Under the pieces are notes generated by a model that was not told where the DNA came from, did not search any database, and saw only the letters and a list, made by a program, of their open reading frames with translations. Positions 30,314 to 37,858 of a stretch of DNA of 64,000 bases are shown in pieces (position 1 is the first letter of the stretch; every line of letters starts with the position of its first letter). A program made the position numbers and the translations under genes. Source of the stretch: an uncultured Schlesneria sp. (GTDB lineage Bacteria > Planctomycetota > Planctomycetia > Planctomycetales > Planctomycetaceae). The stretch spans positions 1-64,000 of the forward strand of contig CAIULL010000101.1 in the NCBI GenBank assembly GCA_903899985.1, written 5' to 3'.

Positions 30314-30877
30314 ATGAGCAGGCTAACCGTCATTCGCCGCAGTCTTCTAGCAATCAGCACACAGTGCTGTTTGTTGGTTGTGGTGTTTGCTGGATTGGTT
30401 GCTCCTTCCGATTCCGCCGCTGCCGCGATGATGTTGTCTGATCAGACTGTCAGTTCTGCTCAGATGCTCAGTGCGATTGAAGGTGGCGATAGTCAGTTGG
30501 GCGGTTTGTCGGTTTGGTACGACGTTGCTCTTTCTGATGCGAATGGGCCTTCGGCTTCAGGTGCTGGTTCGAGGCGTGGTAATTCACGTTCGAGTGGCAT
30601 GATGGCGAGCGGTACGGATTTAGTTGAAGAAGATCCAGTCTTGAGTTTGCTCGCCAATCTAAATCGTGCGTTCATCTCAACTGTGAGCAGCGATTCTGGT
30701 TCAGGTTTGGCTTCGGGTGTTTCATCAGCTGCTCAGGGTGGTTTGTCAGTGGCAGCGATTCTGGTTCCGCAAATGCGGTTTCCGGTTCCTGTTTTAAATC
30801 AGTTTTGGCGGGGGGCAAAATTTCTGTTTGTGCCTTCTGTCGTTCCGGATGAATTGTTAAGACCGCCGCAAATTTAG
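30314..30877 (+). CDS. Small secreted protein of unknown function
   Basis: A 187-residue protein with a clear signal peptide (hydrophobic residues about 17-31, then SAAAA, likely cleavage near residue 38). The mature part is Ser/Gly/Ala-rich with a low-complexity segment, GSGLASGVSSAAQGG, and ends with a hydrophobic/proline region (LVPQMRFPVPVLNQFW, then PDELLRPPQI). No family is recognised. It lacks a PEP-CTERM tail. It stands just ahead of the PEP-CTERM gene in a locus of surface-polymer genes, so it may be a matrix or envelope protein. The ATG at 30314 is preceded by AAGAAG at a reasonable distance. Codon use is similar to that of neighbours. Confidence 0.7.
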   Translation: MSRLTVIRRSLLAISTQCCLLVVVFAGLVAPSDSAAAAMMLSDQTVSSAQMLSAIEGGDSQLGGLSVWYDVALSDANGPSASGAGSRRGNSRSSGMMASGTDLVEEDPVLSLLANLNRAFISTVSSDSGSGLASGVSSAAQGGLSVAAILVPQMRFPVPVLNQFWRGAKFLFVPSVVPDELLRPPQI

Positions 30878-30908
30878 TTCGTTCCGAGTCAGTTATTGGC
30901 TTGTGCTT

Positions 30909-30992
30909 GTGAGTGCGAAAACATCCGCTCACGTGAAACGAATGTGAGTTGTTTCTCACGATTTGTGTTGGTTTTCTGGAGGCTTGCCTCCA
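30909..30992 (+). promoter_or_regulatory. Leader with alternating complementary segments and hairpin
   Basis: The 158-bp leader of the PEP-CTERM gene holds GTGAG (30909), CTCAC (30928), GTGAG (30944) and CTCAC (30955), so neighbouring segments can pair in alternative ways. A separate hairpin, TGGAGGC-TT-GCCTCCA, follows at 30977-30992. This arrangement resembles attenuator leaders, but segments are only 5 bases and may be chance. Confidence 0.3.
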
Positions 30993-31035
30993 ACTTCATC
31001 TAGTTCAAAAAACGATTTAAAAAAGGTTTAGATTA

Positions 31036-31788
31036 ATGAATCTCATGCAAAATGCTCGTCGAATTGGTTTGGTTGGTTTGGTTCTCGTTGGAAGCTCGGT
31101 TTCGGCATTCGCTGACACCATTCTTCAGTGGAGCACTCAGACGGCAACCGGTACTACCGCTGTTAGCCCATTCACGACCGCTACCACAAGCGCAACCAGC
31201 AGCTTTACTGGTGGTGCTGGTACCGAAATTTCGGCTTCAGGTGTTCTGCTTCGCGGTGCGACAGACGTCAATGGTAACCCTATTACCGCTTATTTGACGT
31301 TCGACCTCAAGTCAACTGATGCTGCCACCACAACGACGGTTGGTTCGAACACGAACATCAGCCAGGACTACGAAGGTACGTTCTCGATTACGAGTGCTGC
31401 CAGTGGTGGAACCGTACTGGTTGCAACGACCGACATCGGTGGTGCAGTTGTTGCTCGTGCTGGTGCTACCAGTTTCAACCTGAACACTTACAACAACACC
31501 ATTGCTGACTTCACCGGATCGTTGATCACCGGCCCGAACCCAGCTTATGTTGCTCCATTCGGCCTTGACTTGAACCTTTACCGAGTCACCAATTTGACCA
31601 CCACCACGGTCAATGGTGTCAAGACCGTTAGTTTCAGCCCATCGAACATCGGTACCGGCCGTGTTGACGCTACTCCTGGAACTCCTTCAGCTGTTCCAGA
31701 ACCTTCAACGTTCGCGTTGTTGGGCTTGGGTGTTGCTGGCTTGGCCGTTGGTGCTTACCGACGACGCAAGGCTGCTGCTGCCGTCTGA
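31036..31788 (+). CDS. PEP-CTERM sorting-domain protein
   Basis: A 250-residue secreted protein with a signal peptide ending near AFADT (residue 27) and a classic PEP-CTERM tail: VPEPSTFALLGLG, then a hydrophobic helix and the basic end YRRRKAAAAV. The tail is the recognition site of exosortase, encoded at 16214. The mature body is rich in Thr, Ser, Gly and Asn and looks like a beta-sandwich structural protein; no catalytic motif is seen. Codon use is strongly biased (mostly GGT, ACC, AAC, CGT or CGA), unlike the flanking genes, which suggests high expression. AAAGG at 31024-31028 is the ribosome binding site. A strong terminator follows at 31826. Confidence 0.95.
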   Translation: MNLMQNARRIGLVGLVLVGSSVSAFADTILQWSTQTATGTTAVSPFTTATTSATSSFTGGAGTEISASGVLLRGATDVNGNPITAYLTFDLKSTDAATTTTVGSNTNISQDYEGTFSITSAASGGTVLVATTDIGGAVVARAGATSFNLNTYNNTIADFTGSLITGPNPAYVAPFGLDLNLYRVTNLTTTTVNGVKTVSFSPSNIGTGRVDATPGTPSAVPEPSTFALLGLGVAGLAVGAYRRRKAAAAV

Positions 31789-31825
31789 TTTTCAGATTGT
31801 GGTGAGTAGTTAATTCGCTTAAAAG

Positions 31826-31860
31826 GAAGCCGCTCGGAAACGAGCGGCTTCTTTTGTTTT
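31826..31860 (+). terminator. Strong intrinsic terminator after the PEP-CTERM gene
   Basis: GAAGCCGCTCG and CGAGCGGCTTC form an 11-bp perfect stem closed by a GAAA tetraloop (31826-31851), followed by TTTTGTTTT. It lies 37 bases after the PEP-CTERM stop and ends immediately before the next start codon at 31862. Confidence 0.92.
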
Positions 31861-31861
31861 G

Positions 31862-32605
31862 ATGATTGTGATTTTAATCGGCGTATTTCAAACAGTGACA
31901 GGTTCATGGTTCATGCAGAGCGAAACAGGCGGGACACGATCGATCATTGCTTACGTGGCGCCGCTGGCCTGCTATATGATCCCGACGATGTTCGAAGCAT
32001 CGAATCTGTTTGGTTTAAGCTATGAATCGGCCTGCACTTTAAAAGGGGTACTGGCGATAGGTGCCTTCTGGGTGTTTCACCGGCATTATCCCGCGTATTC
32101 GACGGCCGGTTTTCGACTGGCGGTGATTGCAGGCTTTTTGGGAATGATTGTCTGGGTCGGGCTCGATCGGCTTCAAGCGAGTTTGCCTGCACTGCAGCGA
32201 GTCGTACAGATGATTCAGGGAAGCCGTGTTGGATACGATCCTTTTGCGAACGGTGGGCCGTCAGCCTTGCAGGTGGCCTTTGTGATTGTCAGACTGGTGG
32301 AATTGACGATCATCGTTCCATTGATTGAAGAAATTTTCTGGCGAGGTTTCTTGTCACGTTTTCTGATTGCTGAAGATTTTGAGAAAGTGGAACAAGGAAC
32401 GTATACTCTTTTTAGCTTCTTCATCGGAGCTGTCATGTTTGCCTCGGCCCATACAGAGGTCATCTCGGCGATCGTCTGGTGTTCGATCATCAACGCGCTT
32501 TACGTGAAGACGAGAAATGTCTGGGCTTGCGTGATGATGCATGCTGTCACAAATGGTCTCCTGGGTGTCTATATTCTCATGACAAAGGAATGGCATCTTT
32601 GGTAG
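31862..32605 (+). CDS. CPBP (CAAX-type) intramembrane glutamic protease, exosortase-associated
   Basis: A 247-residue polytopic membrane protein with the three conserved CPBP motifs: E156-E157-I-F-W-R161 (EExxxR), H197 in ASAHTE, and H227-A-V-T-N231 (HxxxN). These form the catalytic site of Rce1-like glutamic proteases. A CAAX protease-related subgroup is known to accompany PEP-CTERM/exosortase systems, and its place here supports membership. It may clip remaining C-terminal tails after exosortase action, or process another membrane peptide. No ribosome binding site precedes the ATG at 31862, because the upstream terminator hairpin ends next to it. A downstream start (GTG at 31868 or ATG at 31913) would cost part of the first helix. 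Confidence 0.85.
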   Translation: MIVILIGVFQTVTGSWFMQSETGGTRSIIAYVAPLACYMIPTMFEASNLFGLSYESACTLKGVLAIGAFWVFHRHYPAYSTAGFRLAVIAGFLGMIVWVGLDRLQASLPALQRVVQMIQGSRVGYDPFANGGPSALQVAFVIVRLVELTIIVPLIEEIFWRGFLSRFLIAEDFEKVEQGTYTLFSFFIGAVMFASAHTEVISAIVWCSIINALYVKTRNVWACVMMHAVTNGLLGVYILMTKEWHLW

Positions 32606-32717
32606 GTCATTGTTTAATGCTGGCTTTTGTCGAAAAATCGTGGTATTTCTGGTGGTGAACGTTTCGATACCATCAGAAAATCAGAATCAATTCTTCGCTT
32701 ATTCCAGGACATTTCGA

Positions 32718-33395
32718 GTGGAATCTGTGGCGGCATACCTGCTGATGACAAATGTCTCTCATCGCGAGTGGCAAGCCCCGGTTTTTGAGCATTCGCAGGT
32801 CATCGGTCGACTTCCTGACTGCGATATTGTCATTCCGGAAGAGCATCTTCATGTTTCTCGCCATCACGCCGAAGTCGGATGTGATAAGGATGGGCTATGG
32901 ATTCAAGACTTGGGATCTTCGGGAGGGACTCAATTGAACGGAGTTCCGCTTGTTCGGGAAACCAAGACCAGGGCGGAAATCGGTGATCGTGTTTCGCTCG
33001 GCGGATTAGAGCTTTATTTCGTGTCGCCGGATGCCAGTATTCTTGAGGAATCGATCGACTCAGAGGGGGAAGAAAGGAAGACGAAAAAGACGGTTCAGTT
33101 TACGGCGAAATCGATAAAAACCGTTGGCGACGTGCGTCTCGCCAGCTTAAGCCCTGCCGAACTGGAAATTGTCCGTTGGATTTGCCGCGGACTGACCACT
33201 TTTGAAGAGATCGGGCGAAAACTTTTTCGCAGCCCGCATACGGTTCGAACTCAGCTTGGGAGCGTTTTCAAGAAGCTGGACGTGCATTCACGTGAACAGC
33301 TACTCGCGCTGATGCGAAAGTGCGAGATTGCCTGGACGCAACCCGAATCGAATTCAGCGGATGACACGATCGGGCCGGTCAAATCTGATTCTTGA
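32718..33395 (+). CDS. FHA domain-LuxR/GerE helix-turn-helix regulator
   Basis: A 225-residue fusion (with GTG start at 32718). An FHA domain occupies about residues 15-95, with VIGRLPDCDIVIP, VSRHHAEV and IQDLGSSGGTQLNG, the Arg/Ser/His/Asn set that binds phosphothreonine. A GerE-type DNA-binding domain follows at about 140-195 (LSPAELEIVRWICRGL, then HTVRTQLGSVFKKLDVHSREQL). There is no receiver domain. So the protein probably reads threonine phosphorylation, by a Ser/Thr kinase, and acts on promoters directly. The start is chosen by CAGGA at 32705-32709; the frame is open upstream to 32610. It lies last in the exosortase block and may regulate it. Its partner kinase is unknown; a PknB-like kinase is encoded at 60751. 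Confidence 0.85.
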   Translation: MESVAAYLLMTNVSHREWQAPVFEHSQVIGRLPDCDIVIPEEHLHVSRHHAEVGCDKDGLWIQDLGSSGGTQLNGVPLVRETKTRAEIGDRVSLGGLELYFVSPDASILEESIDSEGEERKTKKTVQFTAKSIKTVGDVRLASLSPAELEIVRWICRGLTTFEEIGRKLFRSPHTVRTQLGSVFKKLDVHSREQLLALMRKCEIAWTQPESNSADDTIGPVKSDS

Positions 33396-33619
33396 AGGGT
33401 TTGTTGCTACGCAAGCCTGTAAATCAACATGCTGGCGAAATGCTGAGATTCAGGCATTTTGCTGTCGTCACTTCCTGCTTCGCGGAAATGGTGACGTTTT
33501 TGGGGTGTTGGCTGGGAAGAGATTCGTTGGTGCACGGGCTGAAGCCCATGCTACGATGGCGGCGAAGCCCACAGTTCGCGACTTGGTTCGCCAGATTTGA
33601 AAAGCCAGAAAAAAAAGAG
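33396..33619. repeat. Intergenic stretch with a GGGCT-GA-AGCCC dispersed motif
   Basis: Between the FHA-LuxR gene and the tRNA no gene is evident. Around 33537-33548 the hairpin GGGCT-GA-AGCCC is embedded in CACGGGCTGAAGCCCATGC, a short element scattered in many planctomycete genomes. A run of six to seven A residues at 33610-33617 reads as a T-run downstream of the minus-strand tRNA and may help termination. Confidence 0.4.
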
Positions 33620-33693
33620 TGGACGATATTGGACTCGAACCAACGACCTCCACGATGTCAACGTGGCGCTCTAACCAACTGAGCTAATCGTCC
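33620..33693 (-). tRNA. tRNA-Val (anticodon GAC)
   Basis: The 74-base minus-strand sequence folds as a cloverleaf. The acceptor stem is GGACGAT/ATCGTCC; the anticodon stem is CCACG/CGTGG around the loop TTGACAT, giving anticodon GAC (valine, GUC/GUU codons). The T-arm loop TTCGAGT lies in a GTTGG/CCAAT stem, and the D-arm has AGTTGGTT. The discriminator base is A, as expected for valine. The CCA end is not encoded; a T-run follows on the minus strand. Confidence 0.95.
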
Positions 33694-33847
33694 CTGGAAT
33701 TCACTTGTCGCCAAGGGAAAGACACAATAGAAGCCTGTCGCCGCGCGGTCAAGCCTGCGACCGCTACGTTTCAACCCGATCTGGTGAGAATCTTCGGTCT
33801 CGATTAATGTTGTTACGAGTACAACGAATTTCCCGAGGGTCCCTCAC

Positions 33848-34288
33848 ATGCAGGATCTCAGTCGCTTTTTTTCACGACGAACTGTGACGCTGACGGCGTT
33901 TTTCACGATGATCTCGGGCTCGGGATGTGAGATGTTGCATAACGCAGGGGTTCCCGGGCTGAAGCCGTATATCAAAGTGAATCCTGCTGAAGTGAAGAAA
34001 GAGCAGGCCTGTCGGGACGATTTTCAGCTGCATCGAGATCACAAAGCCCTGTATTGGTTGCTTGCGAATCGAATTCAGACCGGGATGCAACTGCACGAGG
34101 TCGAGCAGGTTTTGGGTGAACCGGGCGAACGGGAAACCGACCTGAGTCGACTGAAGTCTGACGGCGTGTACCAGACAACGGACCTGGTCTATAAATGGGG
34201 GCCGGACCAGACGGGACATAGTGTTGTTTTGTTTTTCCGAGACAACCATCTCGTCAATTTTGATCGGGAAAGTTTCAAAACTGATTGA
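33848..34288 (+). CDS. Putative lipoprotein with BamE/SmpA-like fold
   Basis: A 146-residue protein with a signal-like N-terminus ending in ISGSGC, a possible lipobox (SGC at residues 25-27), so it may be a lipoprotein. The rest has TGMQLHEVEQVLGEPGERE followed by a beta-strand-rich VYKWGPD...VVLFFRDNHLVNF part. The G-M-x-x-x-E-V-x-x-x-L-G-x-P pattern resembles the first helices of BamE/SmpA and related small outer-membrane lipoproteins. It stands alone between the tRNA (opposite strand) and the endonuclease IV gene. Function is not established; similarity to BamE is an inference from pattern and length. Confidence 0.6.
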   Translation: MQDLSRFFSRRTVTLTAFFTMISGSGCEMLHNAGVPGLKPYIKVNPAEVKKEQACRDDFQLHRDHKALYWLLANRIQTGMQLHEVEQVLGEPGERETDLSRLKSDGVYQTTDLVYKWGPDQTGHSVVLFFRDNHLVNFDRESFKTD

Positions 34289-34435
34289 CGACGGTTTGTC
34301 TGGTTTGGTTTTGGCTGTTTTCGAGTCCCGTCCGATCGGTGAAACGAATCGGACTGAACGGTCTTATCGGGCCTGTAAGTCCTGTTAATCTGGGGCTTCG
34401 GCTGGGTCTTGCTGGTTTCTTTTTCAGGTTTTTTC

Positions 34436-35314
34436 ATGCCACTTTTCGGTTCTCACTTGAGCATTGCTGGAGGCTATTACAAGGCGGTCGATACGGCTGC
34501 AGGGCTCGGCATGCAAACGGTTCAGTTATTTACAAAAAACAACAATCAATGGGCGGCAAAGCCTCTTACCGACGAAGACGTGCGGTTGTTCCGTGAATCG
34601 ATCCAGCGGACTGGAGTTCAACGTCCTTGCGCTCACGACAGTTACCTGATCAATCTCGCGAGCCCTGATGAGACGCTTTGGAAGAAGTCAGTCGATGCGC
34701 TGGTCATTGAATTAGAGCGGGCAGAATCGCTCGGACTGGAAGGGGTGGTCATGCATCCCGGCAGTTTCGTCACTTCGACCGAGGAAGAGGGACAACAACG
34801 GATCATTGAAGGGCTTAACGAGGCTCATCGTCGAACGGCGGGAGTACGGTGTCAGTACTGGTTGGAAACGACTGCCGGACAGGGATCGAATCTCGGTTAT
34901 CGATTCGAGCAGATTGGTTTTCTGCTGAAGAACGTTCGAAATCCTGATCGTCTGGGCGTTTGCGTCGATTCATGCCATATTTTCGCGGCAGGATATCCGC
35001 TCCAGACCAAAGACGAGTACGCAGAGACGATGGACGAATTTGAGAGGCAGATTGGCCTCCACATGATTCGAGCCTGGCACTTGAACGACAGTAAGAAGCC
35101 GCTCGGCAGCCGTGTCGACCGTCACGAGCACATTGGTGAGGGATTCCTTGGCCTCGAGCCGTTTCGACATATCGTGAACGATCCGCGATTTGCAGACACG
35201 CCCATGTATCTGGAAACGGAGAAAGGGGAGCGAGACGGAGTGGATCTGGACGCCATGAATCTGGCGACGCTGCATGGTTTAGTTGCCAAGCCGGCGAAAA
35301 AGAAAAAGCGTTAG
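34436..35314 (+). CDS. nfo: Endonuclease IV (AP endonuclease)
   Basis: A 292-residue TIM-barrel DNA repair enzyme with the normal length of endonuclease IV. Metal-ligand motifs are visible in order: GSHLSIAGG at the N-terminus, HDSYLINLA, VVMHPGS, LETTAGQGSNLG, VCVDSCHIFAAGY, WHLNDSKKPLGSRVDRHEHIGEG and LETEKG. It cleaves the DNA backbone 5' to abasic sites using three zinc ions, in base excision repair. The ATG at 34436 gives the conserved N-terminus (MPLFGSHLS); an in-frame TTG at 34409 is not needed. The C-terminus is a short lysine-rich tail, AKKKKR. The gene is not in an evident operon. Confidence 0.95.
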   Translation: MPLFGSHLSIAGGYYKAVDTAAGLGMQTVQLFTKNNNQWAAKPLTDEDVRLFRESIQRTGVQRPCAHDSYLINLASPDETLWKKSVDALVIELERAESLGLEGVVMHPGSFVTSTEEEGQQRIIEGLNEAHRRTAGVRCQYWLETTAGQGSNLGYRFEQIGFLLKNVRNPDRLGVCVDSCHIFAAGYPLQTKDEYAETMDEFERQIGLHMIRAWHLNDSKKPLGSRVDRHEHIGEGFLGLEPFRHIVNDPRFADTPMYLETEKGERDGVDLDAMNLATLHGLVAKPAKKKKR

Positions 35315-35878
35315 TTTCAGGTAACAAAGACAAGTTTTGATTATGCCGAACTTTTGAAGGTATTTCTTATTAATTCATGTGTGCCATTGCTTTGGACTCC
35401 TTCGGGTCCGAAACTTGACTCAATGAGTCAAGTTTCAGGATTTCCTCAAAAGTAGCCTTCTCGCTCCTCGAGAAGAAAGCCGAATTGCCAATGACCACGT
35501 AATCCAGCGGGGCTTTCAAACGCCAGCTGAACTCGGTTGCAACGTCTGAGGCGACGCTCTCTTTGGAGTCTTCGGAGAAGCAGTGCCCTTTATCCTTCCA
35601 TTTTCAGAAGATGAAGAGCACTGCTTGACCTCGGACGGTCAAGCAGTGGCACGTGAGTTGAGAGTTTGGCGGAAAGATTCACCTTGGAATTCAATGAGAC
35701 TTGCAATCTTTTGCCCGTCTCACGATACTGTCCGCCCCCCTTCAGCCGAGTGCGCTGATCGGTAGAGATTGCTCCGCCTGCGAAACACGTGTTTTGAGAT
35801 GGCGGGCAAGTTCCTCCCGCGTTTCGTGATGAAACGGGTTCCGGAGATTCCGGGATCGCCAACCAGAGGTACAAGACG
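35315..35878. other. Gap between nfo and rpsR, containing a strong hairpin
   Basis: About 560 bases without a supported gene. The only clear structure is the palindrome at 35410-35436. AGAGGT at 35865-35870 is the ribosome binding site of the S18 gene. Small frames overlap on both strands and carry no motif. Confidence 0.45.
35410..35436. terminator. 12-bp perfect hairpin downstream of nfo
   Basis: GAAACTTGACTC and GAGTCAAGTTTC flank a 3-base AAT loop, and the stem can extend by TCC/GGA over one bulged base. There is no strong T-run, so it may be a rho-independent-like or processing hairpin for nfo, or an operator for rpsR. Confidence 0.5.
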
Positions 35879-36163
35879 ATGAATGCGTATACCAAGACCG
35901 AAATTAAGAAGCTTCGTAAGAAGCGTCAACGCCTGAAGAAGAAGCTTCGTTGCCGATTCTGTCCAAATGGCTGTGATAAATCACCCCGTCCGATCTTCGT
36001 TGATTACAAGGATCTGAAGACGCTGCGGACGATGATCGACCGTGAAGGGAACATGCTGGCTCGTCGTAAGACGGGCAATTGTGCGAAGTTCCAACGGGCG
36101 GTGCGAGAAGCAATTCTTCGTGCTCGATACGTCGGATTGCTGCCTTACGTTGCTGAAGAGTGA
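35879..36163 (+). CDS. rpsR: 30S ribosomal protein S18
   Basis: A 94-residue basic protein matching bS18. It has a lysine/arginine-rich N-terminus, CRFCPNG with a possible zinc-binding pair of cysteines, [15 protein letters not shown], and the conserved end [30 protein letters not shown]18 binds S6 and 16S rRNA on the small-subunit platform. In many bacteria rpsR sits between rpsF (or ssb) and rplI; here none of these is adjacent, so it is a stand-alone gene. A good AGAGGT ribosome binding site lies 8 bases before the ATG at 35879. Confidence 0.93.
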   Translation: MNAYTKTEIKKLRKKRQRLKKKLRCRFCPNGCDKSPRPIFVDYKDLKTLRTMIDREGNMLARRKTGNCAKFQRAVREAILRARYVGLLPYVAEE

Positions 36164-36232
36164 AATCTGTCTCCAGCGAAATCGAGTCGTTACAGCCCCT
36201 TTCAGGGCAATCAACTCGTGTGAACGTTCAAA

Positions 36233-36267
36233 CCCGGGGCGGCGCTCGACGTCGAGCTTGCCCCGGG
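36233..36267. repeat. Long GC-rich hairpin after rpsR
   Basis: CCCGGGGC (36233-36240) and GCCCCGGG (36260-36267) flank a perfect 14-bp palindrome, GCTCGACGTCGAGC (36244-36257). The whole can fold into one long hairpin. Elements of this kind occur dispersed in planctomycete genomes; it may also terminate rpsR. Confidence 0.65.
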
Positions 36268-36320
36268 CTGATCTCTGTCAGCCCTTCAGGCTGAAAATTG
36301 CGAACGGAACCATCCTGTAG

Positions 36321-36439
36321 TACTAACGTTTTGTTTCTTCGCGCGCCGCGAAGATTTTTCGCGGAAGGGTGAGGCTCCCGCCGAGCCGTGAAGTAGGTAC
36401 ACGCATCGACTTAGCGGCTCGGCAGGAGCCTCGCCCTCC
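36321..36439. repeat. Dispersed repeat, copy 1, with inverted GAGGC arms
   Basis: Bases 36321-36388 match 42075-42142 at 62 of 68 positions. The shared block has a CTTCGCG-CGC-CGCGAAG hairpin and then an arm (36363-36388) whose reverse complement recurs, with few changes, at 36415-36439. The arm pair encloses about 26 bases, as in a miniature inverted-repeat or REP-like element. Confidence 0.8.
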
Positions 36440-36532
36440 CATTGGGTTGCTGCCGAAGCCCGCGCCAGGATTTCCGTAGATGCTGTCGTCCGATTTCCCA
36501 AGATTTTCGGCGTCTGCTCAATGATGGAACGG

Positions 36533-37834
36533 CTAACGCTGTCGACTGAGTTGTTGAAGTCGATCGACCGAATCTGTCAGCGATTCCGTTTCTGTTGGGG
36601 ATTGCTGCAGGAACGACTGGATCTGTTCCTTGAGTCTGATCGCCGCATCGACCGATGGGTTTGAACCGGCCTGGTAGGCACCGATTGAGATCAAATCTTC
36701 GGCCTGCTGGTAGGCGGAAAGAATCTGTCGCAGGGACATTGCGGATTCTCGATGCTCGTCACTGGTAATCTCGGGCATCAACCGTGAAATACTGGTGAGA
36801 ATATCAATTGCCGGGAAGTGCCCTTGTTGTGCGAGTTTTCTCGACAACACGATATGGCCATCCAGAATGCCTCGAACGGCATCCGAAACAGGTTCGTTCG
36901 TGTCATCTCCTTCCACGAGAACCGTATAGAAACCTGTGATGCTTCCCGAATTCGTCCTTCCGGTTCTCTCGACCAGTTTGGGGAGTAACGAGAAAACACT
37001 TGGCGGATAGCCGCGAGTCGCCGGAGGCTCCCCTGCGGCAAGACCGATTTCTCGCTGAGCCAGAGCGAAACGAGTGATGCTATCCATGACCAGCAGGACA
37101 TCGCGACCGGTCTCGCGAAAGTATTCAGCGATCGCTGTGCCGAGATAGGCCGCTCGTAGACGAAGAACTGCCGGGTCATCCCCCGTCGCCACGACGACGA
37201 CGCTGCGAGCCAGCCCGCCCGGCCCCAGGTCTCGTTCGATGAACTCGCGAACTTCGCGTCCTCGCTCGCCGATCAGGACTACGACGTTGATATCCGCTTC
37301 TGTGGATCTTGCGATCTGGCCAAGCAGGGTACTTTTGCCAACACCGCTTCCAGCGAAGATGCCTAATCGTTGTCCTTTTGCACACGTCAGCAGTCCATCG
37401 ATCGCTCGGACACCTGTCGCCAGGGGCTGGCAAATTCTCGGTCTCTGCATGGGGGGCACGGGGATTGAATGGAGATTGACATGTCGCGGGAGAATCGCGG
37501 GAGGCAGGCCATCAATGAAACGTCCTCTTCCGTTGATGATTCTTCCGAGCATTGCGTCTCCGACTCGTGCTCCTTGAACGGAATGACCAAGTGTCGCTCG
37601 CGTACCGCGCCTGACACCATTGAGATCACCGTAGGGTAAAAGCAATGTTTCTTCCCCCGAGAATCCGACGACTTCTGCTTCAAGGACTGTTCCTTGTTCT
37701 GATTCCAGTCTGGCAATAGCACCAAGAGGGGCTGGAAAGCCGGAAACGGAGACGGTCAAACCGACGATCCGGGTGACTCGACCTGTCAGCCCGACAGGTA
37801 AAATGAAACGAACGTGTTCATCGAGAGAGAGCAT
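36533..37834 (-). CDS. fliI: Flagellar export ATPase FliI
   Basis: A 433-residue F1-ATPase-like enzyme of the FliI/YscN family. The Walker A motif GIFAGSGVGKSTLL lies near residue 156, GERGREVREFI follows, the Walker B strand is LLVMDSITRFALAQREIGL, and EPPATRGYPPSVF is the family signature. It powers export of flagellar subunits through the type III apparatus. The context decides between flagellar and virulence type III secretion: fliH, fliG and fliF lie directly upstream on the same strand. GAGG at seven bases before the ATG at 37834 supports the start. It is the last gene of the four and ends in a repeat-rich gap. Confidence 0.93.
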   Translation of the reverse strand: MLSLDEHVRFILPVGLTGRVTRIVGLTVSVSGFPAPLGAIARLESEQGTVLEAEVVGFSGEETLLLPYGDLNGVRRGTRATLGHSVQGARVGDAMLGRIINGRGRFIDGLPPAILPRHVNLHSIPVPPMQRPRICQPLATGVRAIDGLLTCAKGQRLGIFAGSGVGKSTLLGQIARSTEADINVVVLIGERGREVREFIERDLGPGGLARSVVVVATGDDPAVLRLRAAYLGTAIAEYFRETGRDVLLVMDSITRFALAQREIGLAAGEPPATRGYPPSVFSLLPKLVERTGRTNSGSITGFYTVLVEGDDTNEPVSDAVRGILDGHIVLSRKLAQQGHFPAIDILTSISRLMPEITSDEHRESAMSLRQILSAYQQAEDLISIGAYQAGSNPSVDAAIRLKEQIQSFLQQSPTETESLTDSVDRLQQLSRQR

Positions 37835-37858
37835 TTCAAAACCTCAATATCACGTTGT

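Larger units (their letters stand above)
36164..36532. other. Repeat-rich gap between rpsR and fliI
   Basis: The 370 bases hold several inverted elements and no gene: a 35-base hairpin at 36233-36267, a smaller CAGCCC-TTCA-GGCTG hairpin near 36278-36292, and the dispersed repeat at 36321-36439. The convergent genes on either side end here. Confidence 0.6.

Noticed and set aside
35640-35665. Sigma-54 promoter (TGGCAC...TTGAG) before rpsR
   Set aside because: The -12 element lacks the GC dinucleotide required, so the match is weak.
36286-36501. 71-codon frame in the dispersed repeat
   Set aside because: The frame is produced by the inverted repeat and reads EGEAPAEP-like and GSAGASP-like strings that arise from the repeat rather than from a gene.
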